A stretch of 15,846 bases of DNA from Anaerolineae bacterium. Lineage in GTDB: Bacteria > Chloroflexota > Anaerolineae > JAFGEY01. The translations under genes were made by a program, and so were the position numbers. Positions 1 to 6,675 of this stretch are shown piece by piece; the stretch's first letter is position 1; each line of letters starts with the position of its first letter. The DNA lies in assembly GCA_016929205.1 (NCBI GenBank), contig JAFGJF010000567.1:1-15846 (forward strand), read 5' to 3'. The notes under the pieces were generated by a model. The model did no database searches. It saw only the letters and a program-made list of their open reading frames with translations, and was not told the origin of the DNA.

Positions 1-435
1 ACGGTGGACAACATTGTCGAGGAACATTTCTCGCGCAACCCACGTCTAGTGAATGGGCTGTTTCAGTGGGGGTTTATTGAGGAGTTGGGGTTGGGTATAG
101 ACCGCATGATTGAAGATATGGTCGCCGCCGGTCACCCGGCACCCGAATTCAAGGATGCAGCGTATTCGTTCAGCGTGATATTGCACAACCAGCGGCTTCG
201 TCGGCCCACCCCGGCCTGGGAGTCGAATATGAGTGAAAGACAGCTACAGGCATTGTCTTTTATTCAAGAGCGGGGGCGAATCACCAACCGCGATTATCGG
301 GCACTTTGTCCCGATGTGTCTACCGAAACATTGCGGCTTGACCTGGTGGATATGGTTGACCGCGGCGTCTTGCTCAAAATTGGCGCCAAAAAGGGAACGT
401 ATTATACGTTAAAAAAGGGTTCGACAGGCAGTTGA
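1..435 (+). CDS. 3' part of an AlbA_2/HATPase_c_4 (RecG-C-like) ATP-binding transcriptional regulator
   Basis: The reading frame is open at the left edge, so only the C-terminal ~144 residues are present and the true start lies outside the window. The segment RNPRLVNGLFQWGFIEELG followed by GIDRM and a PAPEF motif is typical of the HATPase_c_4 region of Schlafen/AlbA_2 'putative DNA-binding' regulators, often named RecG-like although they are not helicases. After a short linker, roughly the last 65 residues form a winged helix (SERQLQALSFIQERGRITN, then a recognition-helix-like STETLRLDLVDMVDRGVL and a wing rich in Gly/Lys/Tyr). Proteins of this type are thought to be ATP-binding DNA-binding regulators; the target cannot be read from this fragment. 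The stop codon overlaps or nearly abuts the next gene, suggesting co-transcription. The family call is by recognised sequence pattern; the function is inferred. Confidence 0.75.
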   Translation, partial: TVDNIVEEHFSRNPRLVNGLFQWGFIEELGLGIDRMIEDMVAAGHPAPEFKDAAYSFSVILHNQRLRRPTPAWESNMSERQLQALSFIQERGRITNRDYRALCPDVSTETLRLDLVDMVDRGVLLKIGAKKGTYYTLKKGSTGS

Positions 436-446
436 ACGGTGGTCTT

Positions 447-971
447 ATGGATCGTGGACGAGAGCCGAATATTCACGAGGGGGACCTTTGGGCCTGGCTG
501 GTCAGCTTTGTGGTTACCTGCGGGCTGCACGTAGGCATTGTGCTCTTTGCCGGCCTTTCGGCTGCTCTGGGCATCTATGCGCTGACCGGGAGTTGGGGCG
601 GCGTGTCGATGACACAACTTGGACTTCTCGGTCTCTTGACCATTCTTGCTCTGTCCATTTGGGGTGCGTTGATACAGTACCAGGTTCGTGGATTCCGCCC
701 ACACACGATCCGTGGTTTGGGCAATGTGGTCGTCGTGACGACCGGCCGGGAGCTTGGTGAGTTTGCGGCTGATATCCTGATCGCTGTGGTTGGTGTGATA
801 TTAATGTCTTCCTGGGTGATTGCTTTGGTGACCGGGGACCCGTTTTCCGGCCTGCTTCCTACTTTGCTGATAGCGGGCCTATTTGTTCTGGTTGGGTTTG
901 TCTCATTTGGATGTCGACTGTGGGTGCTTCATCGTGGCGGCAGCAACACTGATTCAGGTGATCCATTATGA
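447..971 (+). CDS. Multi-pass membrane protein of unknown function
   Basis: I do not recognise this 174-residue protein. Hydrophobic stretches lie near residues 15-45 (possibly one long or two short helices), 57-77, 105-130 and 135-160, giving about four or five membrane segments with short polar ends. There is no signal peptide-like cleavage site and no enzyme motif that I can see. The ATG at 447 is chosen because GGTGG lies a few bases upstream. A TTG at 432 in the same frame, overlapping the previous stop, is the alternative and would add five residues. Its stop (TGA) overlaps the start of the next gene as ATGA, so it is probably translationally coupled to the YdcF/SanA-like gene. This suggests a shared role at the membrane, which is inference only. 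Confidence 0.8.
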   Translation: MDRGREPNIHEGDLWAWLVSFVVTCGLHVGIVLFAGLSAALGIYALTGSWGGVSMTQLGLLGLLTILALSIWGALIQYQVRGFRPHTIRGLGNVVVVTTGRELGEFAADILIAVVGVILMSSWVIALVTGDPFSGLLPTLLIAGLFVLVGFVSFGCRLWVLHRGGSNTDSGDPL

Positions 972-1657
972 GTTGTAATGCATCCAGTGTACAGTCGCGT
1001 TCGTGGAAAAGGCCTCGCAGGCGACATCTCCTACGGATATTGACATACCTCTGTTTTCTTATCATACTCGTTGGCCTGGGGATTGTCGGTCGGCTTGCCT
1101 GGATGATCGATCGTACCGCTTCCATCGACGAGACGCGCTCGGTCGATGCAATTATCGTTTTGGGTGCAGCCGTCGCTCTTGACGGAACGCCCAGCCAGGA
1201 TGTGGTTGAACGGACGAGACATGGTGTTGAACTGTATCACGAGGGATGGGCAGAAAAGATCTTGTTCACCGGCGGTCAAGGGCCTAATTCGGCTTCCAAC
1301 CAAGGATCCACTCTTGCTGTAGAGATGGGAGTACCATCTGACGCGGTTTTTCAAGTTGAGGGACCATGGGATACGCGAGGAGATGCGAGCTATAGCGCAA
1401 CATTGATGCGCGAGCATGGCTGGCACACAGCACTTTTGGTGACGCACTCGCTTCATTGCTATCGTGCGCGGCTCTTTTTCCGCCAAGCAGGTATAGAAGC
1501 CTATACCAGTCCAACTGGTTCGGTCCACAATGTGCCACAGTTCTGGCGTATGTACTATGCGTTACGAGAAGCTGTTGGTGTGGTGTGGCCTTATCTCAAT
1601 CTGCCAGATTGGTTCACCAGATGGGCGGAAGAGTTGGTCTATGGTTTTGAGACATAA
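968..1657 (+). CDS. YdcF/SanA family (DUF218) membrane-anchored protein
   Basis: The 229-residue protein has a basic N-terminus (RSWKRPRRRH), one transmembrane helix near residues 21-46 and a DUF218 domain from about residue 58. Recognisable family blocks are DAIIVLGAAV (60-69), ERTRHGVELY with KILFTGG (81-103), TRGDASYSATLM (136-147) and the LLVTHSLHCYRARLFF segment (156-171), which contains the usual T-x-x-x-H/R pattern after a core strand. SanA/YdcF proteins are linked to envelope integrity and vancomycin sensitivity in E. coli (SanA), and YdcF binds S-adenosylmethionine; the reaction is not established. The domain would lie outside the cytoplasmic membrane if the N-terminal basic residues stay inside. 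The start codon overlaps the preceding stop (ATGA). About 115 bases without a gene follow, holding a promoter for the next gene. Confidence 0.85.
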   Translation: MSCNASSVQSRSWKRPRRRHLLRILTYLCFLIILVGLGIVGRLAWMIDRTASIDETRSVDAIIVLGAAVALDGTPSQDVVERTRHGVELYHEGWAEKILFTGGQGPNSASNQGSTLAVEMGVPSDAVFQVEGPWDTRGDASYSATLMREHGWHTALLVTHSLHCYRARLFFRQAGIEAYTSPTGSVHNVPQFWRMYYALREAVGVVWPYLNLPDWFTRWAEELVYGFET

Positions 1658-1698
1658 TGATGCGCAGTTGGAAACCGCGACTACTGGTTCGTCTTTAC

Positions 1699-1727
1699 TT
1701 GCCAACTGGCATAAAAGCGAGTAGAAT
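1699..1727 (+). promoter_or_regulatory. Candidate sigma70-type promoter for the GNAT/R3H/DarA group
   Basis: TTGCCA (1699-1704) and TAGAAT (1722-1727) are separated by exactly 17 bases. The predicted transcript would begin near 1734, giving a ~39-base leader that holds a TAAGAGG ribosome site (1755-1761) before the ATG at 1773. The 115-base gap between genes is consistent with a new transcription unit here. Called by motif match only. Confidence 0.5.
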
Positions 1728-1772
1728 AGGTGCATGTTGTTCTCGTATAGAAATTAAGAGGCATATTCGAGT

Positions 1773-2774
1773 ATGTCAATTGTGCCATTTTCGCCGCACA
1801 ATCTACTCCTGGTTGCCAAATTACACAAGGTTAGCGACTATTTATATCCTATTGAAGTGTTGACGCATCCTCGGTCGCCCGTTTGGCGCGCGTTGATGTC
1901 TATGCTGGCCTTTGATGAAGCTCAAACCTGGACGTATGTACTAGACGATTCACGTCGAGATGGCAAGCAGTTGCAGGGATTTGTGCAGGCGATTCAACCT
2001 ACTGCTGCACGTCCTGAAATAGGCATTCATTGCCTTGCTCCGCGTCTCGATGTGGCGCAAGATGCGCCGGCTGCCTGGCATCGGCTGCTTGCCCATCTTG
2101 TTTCCGTCGCTGGCGAAAGAGGCATTCAGCGTATTTTTTCTTGCGTGCCTGAAGACAGCGCCGCTTTGGAGGTGATGCTTGGCGCAGGGTTCAGTGTATA
2201 TACGCGCGAAGACATCTTTTTCTTGGAGCCCGATTCTCATCCTCAGGCGATGATACAGAATGGGATCCGGCCTGAACAAGATATCGATGCGTGGGGAATA
2301 AAACGACTTTATGACGCCGTTGTTCCGCATCTTGTGCGTCAGGTCGAGTTTTGTGAAGAGAGTCAAGAATGGGCAGGGGGCTATTTCCCCATCGTACATA
2401 GCCAGGGAGAAGGGTTCGTCTTGAGTGATCGAGACGGCGTTGTGGGGTATGGGCATTTGACGCCAGGTCGCATTGGCCATTGGCTAACCGTTCAGGTTCA
2501 TCCACGGGCATACGATCAGGCAGACAAGTTGTTGGACTATGGATTGGCGCTTTTGAATTACTATCCACCCTATCCGGTATATTGTCAAGTGCGTGAATAC
2601 CAGGCAGGCATTCGCGTTCCGCTCGAGGAGCGCGGTTTCCATTTGCTATCGACTCATTGTTGCCTGGTCAGGCACACTACAGTGCGGGTCAAAGAGCCGG
2701 CAAGAAATCTGGTTCATGCACTTGAACAGAGAGCTAAAGCGCGGACGTCGGCCATTTCGCCCGGCAAAACCTAG
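1773..2774 (+). CDS. Two-domain GNAT-like acetyltransferase-fold protein
   Basis: This 333-residue protein looks like two GNAT folds in tandem. The first (about residues 20-150) has the recognisable C-terminal half: an EIGIHCLAP strand, a long helix (AWHRLLAHLVSVAGERG), then the IFSCVPEDSAALEVMLGAGF segment, which resembles the 'N-x-x-A-x-x-x-Y-x-x-x-GF' end of GNATs. The second (about 165-300) repeats the plan with DGVVGYGHL, a helix at 248-263 and EERGFHLL. The usual acetyl-CoA pyrophosphate motif (Q/R-x-x-G-x-G/A) is not visible in either copy; in the first its place is taken by RLDVAQDAPA. Activity is therefore uncertain, and a structural or binding role is possible. A TAAGAGG site lies 11 bases upstream of the chosen ATG. 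The R3H ATPase gene starts 15 bases downstream, suggesting an operon. Confidence 0.65.
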   Translation: MSIVPFSPHNLLLVAKLHKVSDYLYPIEVLTHPRSPVWRALMSMLAFDEAQTWTYVLDDSRRDGKQLQGFVQAIQPTAARPEIGIHCLAPRLDVAQDAPAAWHRLLAHLVSVAGERGIQRIFSCVPEDSAALEVMLGAGFSVYTREDIFFLEPDSHPQAMIQNGIRPEQDIDAWGIKRLYDAVVPHLVRQVEFCEESQEWAGGYFPIVHSQGEGFVLSDRDGVVGYGHLTPGRIGHWLTVQVHPRAYDQADKLLDYGLALLNYYPPYPVYCQVREYQAGIRVPLEERGFHLLSTHCCLVRHTTVRVKEPARNLVHALEQRAKARTSAISPGKT

Positions 2775-2789
2775 ACAGTAAAGTAAATA

Positions 2790-4295
2790 ATGAATAAACA
2801 GAATCATGATGATTTAGAGGCTTTTATAGCCGTTTTGCCTCCGACGATTCAAAAATCATTGCAAAAAGCAAATCAATACCAGGATCTATTAGAGGTCGTC
2901 TTGGACCTGGGACGTGTTCCGGAAGCGCGGTTTGTGGATCGCGAGGTTGTCCTTGGCAAGAAGGAAATTGAGCGAGAAGAGATCGATGCGGTGGTTGAGC
3001 ATATCAGTGAGTTCGACGCCGACAACCGGGCTGGCATCGAGCGGACGCTACATCGCATCTCGGCAATCCGTAATCGCCGCGGCGACATTGTCGGTTTGAC
3101 CTGTCGCGTCGGGCGGGCCATTTACGGCACGATTGGCATTATCGAAGATATTATTCTTTCGGGCAAGAGCGTGCTTTTGATGGGGCGGCCCGGCGTGGGG
3201 AAAACGACGATGCTTCGTGAGGCAGCCCGTGTGTTGGCCGAACAAAAGCGTGTTGTTATCGTGGATACTTCGAACGAAATTGGCGGTGACGGAGATATCC
3301 CACATCCCTCAGTTGGGCGCGCACGCCGGATGCAAGTTTCTGAACCTGTGCTTCAGCATGAGGTGATGATTGAGGCGGTAGAGAATCACATGCCCGAGGT
3401 GATCATTATCGACGAGATTGGACGCGAACTGGAAGCGCTCGCCGCGCGGACGATTGCCGAACGAGGTGTGCAATTGGTTGCTACGGCTCACGGCAACACG
3501 CTTGACAATCTGATGTTGAATCCGACGTTGTGCGATCTGATTGGTGGCATCCAGAGCGTGACATTGAGCGACGAAGAGGCGCGCCGGCGCAAAACACAAA
3601 AGACAGTGCTCGAGAGGCGCGCACCGCCTACATTTGATGTCGTGATCGAGATTCAAAGCTGGAATCGTGTTGCCGTTCATATGGATGTGGCCAAAGCGGT
3701 GGATGGGTTGTTGCGCGACAAGCCTGTTCCTGCAACGATCAGGTATTGTGATGGTGATGGTGAAATACATAGTGAAGAGAATAGTGTAGAAGAAGCAACG
3801 GGTGAGCCGGTTCTGACTTATCGGGGTGTGGCGACAAACTTGACGCCTATGCGCATCTATCCATATGGTGTGGCGCGCAATCGACTGTTACAGTCCGTTC
3901 AAAAACTGGTTTTGCCGGTCACCGTTTCGGACGAATTGGTAGGCGTAGATGCTGTAATTACACTCAAGAACTATTACCGAAATCGCCCCAAGATGTTGGT
4001 GGCTGCCGAGGATCAAGGGATCCCGATATACGTGCTTCGGGCAAATACGCTCGTGCAGATTGAACGGTGCCTGGCGGATATCTTTGACTTGGCTGGAGAG
4101 GACGATATGAGCCGTGCCCAGCGCGAAATGCAGGATGCGATTCAAAAGATTGTTTCCGGGGCTAAAATGGTAGAGCTTGCGCCTCAGAATGCGTATATTC
4201 GTCGCCAGCAGCACCAAATGGCACGGGAATCTTTGTTGATCTCGCATAGCAAGGGCAAAGAGCCATATCGTCGTGTGCGTGTCTATCGAGAATAG
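2790..4295 (+). CDS. R3H-domain AAA ATPase (SpoIIIAA/Ycf45-like)
   Basis: This 501-residue protein has an ATPase core with Walker [10 protein letters not shown] (132-140) and Walker B VIIIDEIG (204-211). [20 protein letters not shown] block (158-176) and [12 protein letters not shown] (231-242) are also present; these are typical of the SpoIIIAA/Ycf45 group, a branch of secretion-type ATPases. A variable acidic linker (about 320-345) leads to a C-terminal region ending in an R3H domain: the R-x-x-x-H signature is R471-H475 (RRQQH). R3H domains bind single-stranded nucleic acid, so an ATP-driven nucleic-acid role in the cytoplasm is likely; the substrate is unknown. The ATG at 2790 follows an A-rich, weakly matching ribosome site. 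It sits between a GNAT-like gene and the c-di-AMP receptor gene. The family assignment is firm; the precise function is not. Confidence 0.9.
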   Translation: MNKQNHDDLEAFIAVLPPTIQKSLQKANQYQDLLEVVLDLGRVPEARFVDREVVLGKKEIEREEIDAVVEHISEFDADNRAGIERTLHRISAIRNRRGDIVGLTCRVGRAIYGTIGIIEDIILSGKSVLLMGRPGVGKTTMLREAARVLAEQKRVVIVDTSNEIGGDGDIPHPSVGRARRMQVSEPVLQHEVMIEAVENHMPEVIIIDEIGRELEALAARTIAERGVQLVATAHGNTLDNLMLNPTLCDLIGGIQSVTLSDEEARRRKTQKTVLERRAPPTFDVVIEIQSWNRVAVHMDVAKAVDGLLRDKPVPATIRYCDGDGEIHSEENSVEEATGEPVLTYRGVATNLTPMRIYPYGVARNRLLQSVQKLVLPVTVSDELVGVDAVITLKNYYRNRPKMLVAAEDQGIPIYVLRANTLVQIERCLADIFDLAGEDDMSRAQREMQDAIQKIVSGAKMVELAPQNAYIRRQQHQMARESLLISHSKGKEPYRRVRVYRE

Positions 4296-4315
4296 AACAA
4301 GTATGGATTTATAAT
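4286..4315 (+). promoter_or_regulatory. Possible promoter upstream of the c-di-AMP receptor gene
   Basis: A perfect TATAAT lies at 4310-4315, with a 4/6 match to the -35 box (TCGAGA, 4286-4291) 18 bases upstream, inside the end of the R3H ATPase gene. The predicted transcript would start near 4322, which would leave only a ~15-base leader and would clip the ribosome site. I therefore rate it as weak; read-through from upstream is equally likely. Confidence 0.25.
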
Positions 4316-4320
4316 TAGAA

Positions 4321-4330
4321 AGGAAGGGGG
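4321..4330 (+). promoter_or_regulatory. Strong ribosome binding site fixing a TTG start
   Basis: The purine run AGGAAGGGGG ends six bases before a TTG codon at 4337. No ATG or GTG is available at a suitable distance. The TTG also begins the protein exactly where PstA/DarA proteins normally begin (M-K-x-x-I-x-x-x), so it is very probably the real start. Confidence 0.7.
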
Positions 4331-4336
4331 TCGGCA

Positions 4337-4666
4337 TTGAAACTCTTGATCAGCGTTATTAACAGTGATGATGCACATCCACTCGTCGATGCTTTGATGG
4401 GCGATGGGTATCGGGCAACGACCATTAGTACGACTGGAGGTTTTTTGCGCGAGGGTAATGCTACGCTCTTGATCGGTGTGGCAGATGAAGACGTGGAAAA
4501 AGTGCTCAAGATTATCAAAGACAATTGCCATACGCGTACGCAGTATGTCAATCCCCTACCTCCGACGATGGAATCAGGCGAATTGTATATGCCAACGCCT
4601 ATCGAGGTCCAGGTTGGCGGTGCAGTTGTCTTTATCCTGGATGTGGATCGGTTTGAGCGGTTCTAG
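4337..4666 (+). CDS. darA: Cyclic-di-AMP receptor, PII-like (PstA/DarA, DUF970 family)
   Basis: The 109-residue protein matches the PstA/DarA family along its whole length, including the family's usual length. The c-di-AMP site described for S. aureus PstA is preserved: R26 and T28 in GYRATTISTTGGFL, G35-F36-L37, N41 in EGNATLLIGV and G47. The C-terminal VGGAVVFILDVDRFERF block also matches. Known members are trimeric PII-like proteins that bind c-di-AMP in the cytoplasm; the downstream partner is generally unresolved. The gene directly follows the SpoIIIAA-like R3H ATPase gene on the same strand (41-base gap). In Bacilli darA is instead next to tmk and holB; here a nucleotide kinase (gmk) is nearby, but beyond a minus-strand gene. 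The family call is firm, and presence of the gene implies that the cell makes c-di-AMP. Confidence 0.93.
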   Translation: MKLLISVINSDDAHPLVDALMGDGYRATTISTTGGFLREGNATLLIGVADEDVEKVLKIIKDNCHTRTQYVNPLPPTMESGELYMPTPIEVQVGGAVVFILDVDRFERF

Positions 4667-4726
4667 GTATTTCCAAGGTCATGATCTAGGGATGATGGGG
4701 TAAGGAGATTTGTTTTTCTGGCCGAG

Positions 4727-5140
4727 CTACAGATCTACAAATCCATCTTTCCCCATCCTTCCCATATCGCCCATACCTTCCGAAAACTCGGGCATACTGG
4801 CTTCAATCTCTTCTGGAGATTGTCCGGCTTCCAGGCGATCGATGACCTCGTCAAACTCGGTGGGCATTTCTTCTCCTACTTGTTTGCTCATTTTGCGCAT
4901 CCATCGCGCGATGGATTTCGGATCGTCTTCATCCAGACCGGCCAGACTGCTCGGGTCAGCCAGGTCTTCCAGGCGCGATTCCTCCGACCGGATAACGGCG
5001 ACACGAGAGATCAACCGTTGGAAACTGTGTGCCCCACAGCCAGGACATTCGAGCAAACTTGGATCGATATCTGAAAAAGTGCGCCAGAATTTTCGAGCTT
5101 TTTGCCCACATTCTGTACAACGGTATTCATAAATAGGCAT
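4727..5140 (-). CDS. FmdB-type zinc ribbon protein
   Basis: The protein is 137 residues from the MPIYEYRC start that is characteristic of the FmdB/CxxC regulatory family. The zinc ribbon uses C8-x2-C11 and C32-x2-C35 (PIYEYRCTECG, ECPGCG). After residue 45 the protein becomes acidic and low-complexity, with a segment (FDEVIDRLEAGQSPEEIE) that may be helical, and a Gly/Met-rich tail (GMGDMGRMGKDG). The ATG at 5140 (minus) is preferred over an upstream in-frame codon because GAGGAG lies seven bases away. The first FmdB was proposed as a regulator of the formamidase operon, but the role of the family is not settled. It is a one-gene minus-strand unit between plus-strand genes, with its own promoter, and it converges on the c-di-AMP receptor gene. 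No clear terminator is visible in the 60-base gap between them. Confidence 0.88.
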   Translation of the reverse strand: MPIYEYRCTECGQKARKFWRTFSDIDPSLLECPGCGAHSFQRLISRVAVIRSEESRLEDLADPSSLAGLDEDDPKSIARWMRKMSKQVGEEMPTEFDEVIDRLEAGQSPEEIEASMPEFSEGMGDMGRMGKDGFVDL

Positions 5141-5147
5141 AATGGGT

Positions 5148-5153
5148 CTCCTC
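5148..5153 (-). promoter_or_regulatory. Ribosome binding site fixing the FmdB-type start
   Basis: On the minus strand GAGGAG is followed by seven bases and then ATG (5140-5138). This supports a start at the family-typical MPIYEYRC rather than at the in-frame codon 57 bases further upstream. Confidence 0.7.
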
Positions 5154-5168
5154 AAATCAGATGGCATT

Positions 5169-5197
5169 ATTATATCGCAAATTGAGGAGCGCGCCAA
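5169..5197 (-). promoter_or_regulatory. Sigma70-type promoter for the FmdB-type gene
   Basis: On the minus strand TTGGCG (5197-5192) and a perfect TATAAT (5174-5169) are separated by 17 bases. Transcription would start near 5162 and give a ~21-base leader carrying GAGGAG. The promoter sits inside what would be the N-terminal coding region of guanylate kinase if that gene began at 5142, which argues for a later gmk start. Confidence 0.65.
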
Positions 5198-5213
5198 GTT
5201 TATTCTTGGAAGG

Positions 5214-5864
5214 ATGTACGAGTTGCAGGAACGAGACGCAGAACAGCTTTACCATTTTGAGTGTTCGCCGTTGTTGATCGTCATTTCGGGTACGTCTGGA
5301 GCTGGCAAGGATTCTGTTATCAAGGCGCTATCCGCGCGGATGGAAACGGAAGGGCGCCCTTTTCATTTTGTGGTCACGGCGAACACGCGCCCGCGCCGCG
5401 AAGACGAAGTAGACGGCGTGGATTATCATTTTGTGTCGGTCAAAGAGTTTGAGCGGATGATCGCTCAGGATGAACTGCTCGAGTATGCCGTCGTCTATGA
5501 TCAATACAAAGGTGTCCCCAAAAAGCAAGTGCATGAGGCGATGGCAAGTGGCAAAGATGTGGTGATGCGGCTGGACGTGCAAGGGGCTGCAACGATTCGC
5601 AAGATAGCGCCGCCGGCAGTGCTCATTTTCATCACCACCTCTTCGGAACAAGAGTTGATCGATCGCCTGTGTAGACGACGTACTGAGGCTGAAGAGCAGC
5701 TGGATGTCAGGGTTCAAACCGCACGGGAAGAAATGAGCCGTATTCACGAATTTGACTATGTTGTTCCGAACTGTGATGGCAGGCTGTCGGATGCGGTCGA
5801 TATTATCGTTTCGATCATCACGGCAGAAAAGCATCGGGCCATTCCACGTCAAGCCAAGTTATGA
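5214..5864 (+). CDS. gmk: Guanylate kinase
   Basis: Guanylate kinase makes GDP from GMP and ATP in purine nucleotide synthesis. From 5214 the protein has 216 residues, close to the family norm. It shows the P-loop GTSGAGKDS (26-34), the GMP-binding NTRPRREDEVDGVDYHF block (57-73), VVYDQYKGVPK (93-103), the RLDVQGAATIRK segment (119-130) and the lid arginines LCRRR (152-156). The residue after the P-loop lysine is Asp33 rather than Ser/Thr. The start is uncertain. An ATG at 5142 has no ribosome site and would run through the divergent promoter. The ATG at 5214 has GGAAGG directly adjacent, which is too close. A TTG at 5223 has the same GGAAGG nine bases upstream and may be the true start. The stop overlaps the ribosome site of the rhomboid gene. 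Confidence 0.93.
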   Translation: MYELQERDAEQLYHFECSPLLIVISGTSGAGKDSVIKALSARMETEGRPFHFVVTANTRPRREDEVDGVDYHFVSVKEFERMIAQDELLEYAVVYDQYKGVPKKQVHEAMASGKDVVMRLDVQGAATIRKIAPPAVLIFITTSSEQELIDRLCRRRTEAEEQLDVRVQTAREEMSRIHEFDYVVPNCDGRLSDAVDIIVSIITAEKHRAIPRQAKL

Positions 5865-5871
5865 GGAAATT

Positions 5872-6642
5872 TTGTCTAGTTCTTCTTTTGAATCAGCACC
5901 TGTAAAAGCACCACCGTTTCAGCTGGTCGTTCCTAGCGGCCAAGTTGTCGCCGTCTGGATTATTTTTGTCGTTAATGTGCTCATCTGGCTGGCGATGACG
6001 GCCCTGGGAGGCAGTACAGATCCAGTCGTGCTCGTTTTGTTTGGCGCCAAGTATGGGCCTTTGATTATGGAGGGACAAGTTTGGCGTCTGGTGACGCCCA
6101 TATTTTTGCACATTGGGATCGTGCATCTGGCGTTCAATTCGTATGCCATTTACGTCATTGGCCCTCAGATTGAGCGCTTTTTTGGCACAGCCCGTTTTCT
6201 GTGTATCTATATCCTGTCTGGCGCGTACGGCGTGCTGGCGAGTTTCGCACTTAGCCCGAGCCTGTCGGCCGGAGCATCGGGTGCGATTTTTGGCTTGATC
6301 GGCGCACAAGCGGCTTTTTTCTATCGTTATCGTAAAGCATTTGGATGGCGTGGACAGCGACAATTCCAAAATACGCTTAGCGTCATTGTTTTCAACTTGA
6401 TTATGACCTTTACTGCATCGGGTATTGATATCTGGGGACATATCGGTGGTTTGTTGGCTGGTGCTGTACTGGGTGGATATCTGATGCCGCGTTACAGGGT
6501 CGTGACCAGGCATGATGTTCCCGAGCTAATTGATGATAGTACAGCAAGACAGTGGGGACTGGCCGCTTTGGCGGCGCTTGTTCTTTTGTCGATCGGCTTG
6601 GGAGGCATCATTTTCGTCAAACGTATGTTGGTAGGGCTCTAA
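5872..6642 (+). CDS. Rhomboid family intramembrane serine protease
   Basis: From the TTG at 5872 this is a 256-residue membrane protein with about six or seven transmembrane helices. Family signatures are WRLVTPIFLHIGIVHLAFNS (71-90) with the H-x(n)-N loop pattern, the serine motif GASGAIFG with catalytic Ser136, and DIWGHIGGLLAG with catalytic His190. The family cleaves transmembrane substrates within or near the membrane; the substrate here is unknown. The frame is open far upstream inside gmk, so the start must be chosen. TGAGGAA at 5862-5868, overlapping the gmk stop, lies a few bases before this TTG, and the resulting N-terminus (MSSSSFESAP) is a plausible short cytoplasmic tail. A final hydrophobic helix (about 224-250) after the core may be an extra C-terminal segment. 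It is probably co-transcribed with gmk and the MEMO gene. Confidence 0.9.
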   Translation: MSSSSFESAPVKAPPFQLVVPSGQVVAVWIIFVVNVLIWLAMTALGGSTDPVVLVLFGAKYGPLIMEGQVWRLVTPIFLHIGIVHLAFNSYAIYVIGPQIERFFGTARFLCIYILSGAYGVLASFALSPSLSAGASGAIFGLIGAQAAFFYRYRKAFGWRGQRQFQNTLSVIVFNLIMTFTASGIDIWGHIGGLLAGAVLGGYLMPRYRVVTRHDVPELIDDSTARQWGLAALAALVLLSIGLGGIIFVKRMLVGL

Positions 6643-6663
6643 ATCGGACCTTTGAGGGAGACA

Positions 6664-6669
6664 AGGAGG
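6664..6669 (+). promoter_or_regulatory. Perfect AGGAGG ribosome site fixing the MEMO-family start
   Basis: AGGAGG is followed by six bases and then ATG at 6676. An in-frame TTG at 6652 would add eight residues but has no comparable site, and it would place this ribosome site inside the coding region. Confidence 0.75.
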
Positions 6670-6675
6670 TATCTG

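Noticed and set aside
1657..1863. A 68-codon frame beginning at an ATG that overlaps the stop of the YdcF/SanA-like gene.
   Set aside because: It has no ribosome site, matches nothing recognisable, runs across the promoter and ribosome site of the next gene and overlaps that gene out of frame.
4667..4726. Search for a terminator between the convergent c-di-AMP receptor and FmdB-type genes.
   Set aside because: I found no stem of useful length followed by a T-run. The TTTGTTTTTC stretch at 4710-4719 is T-rich, but no convincing hairpin precedes it.
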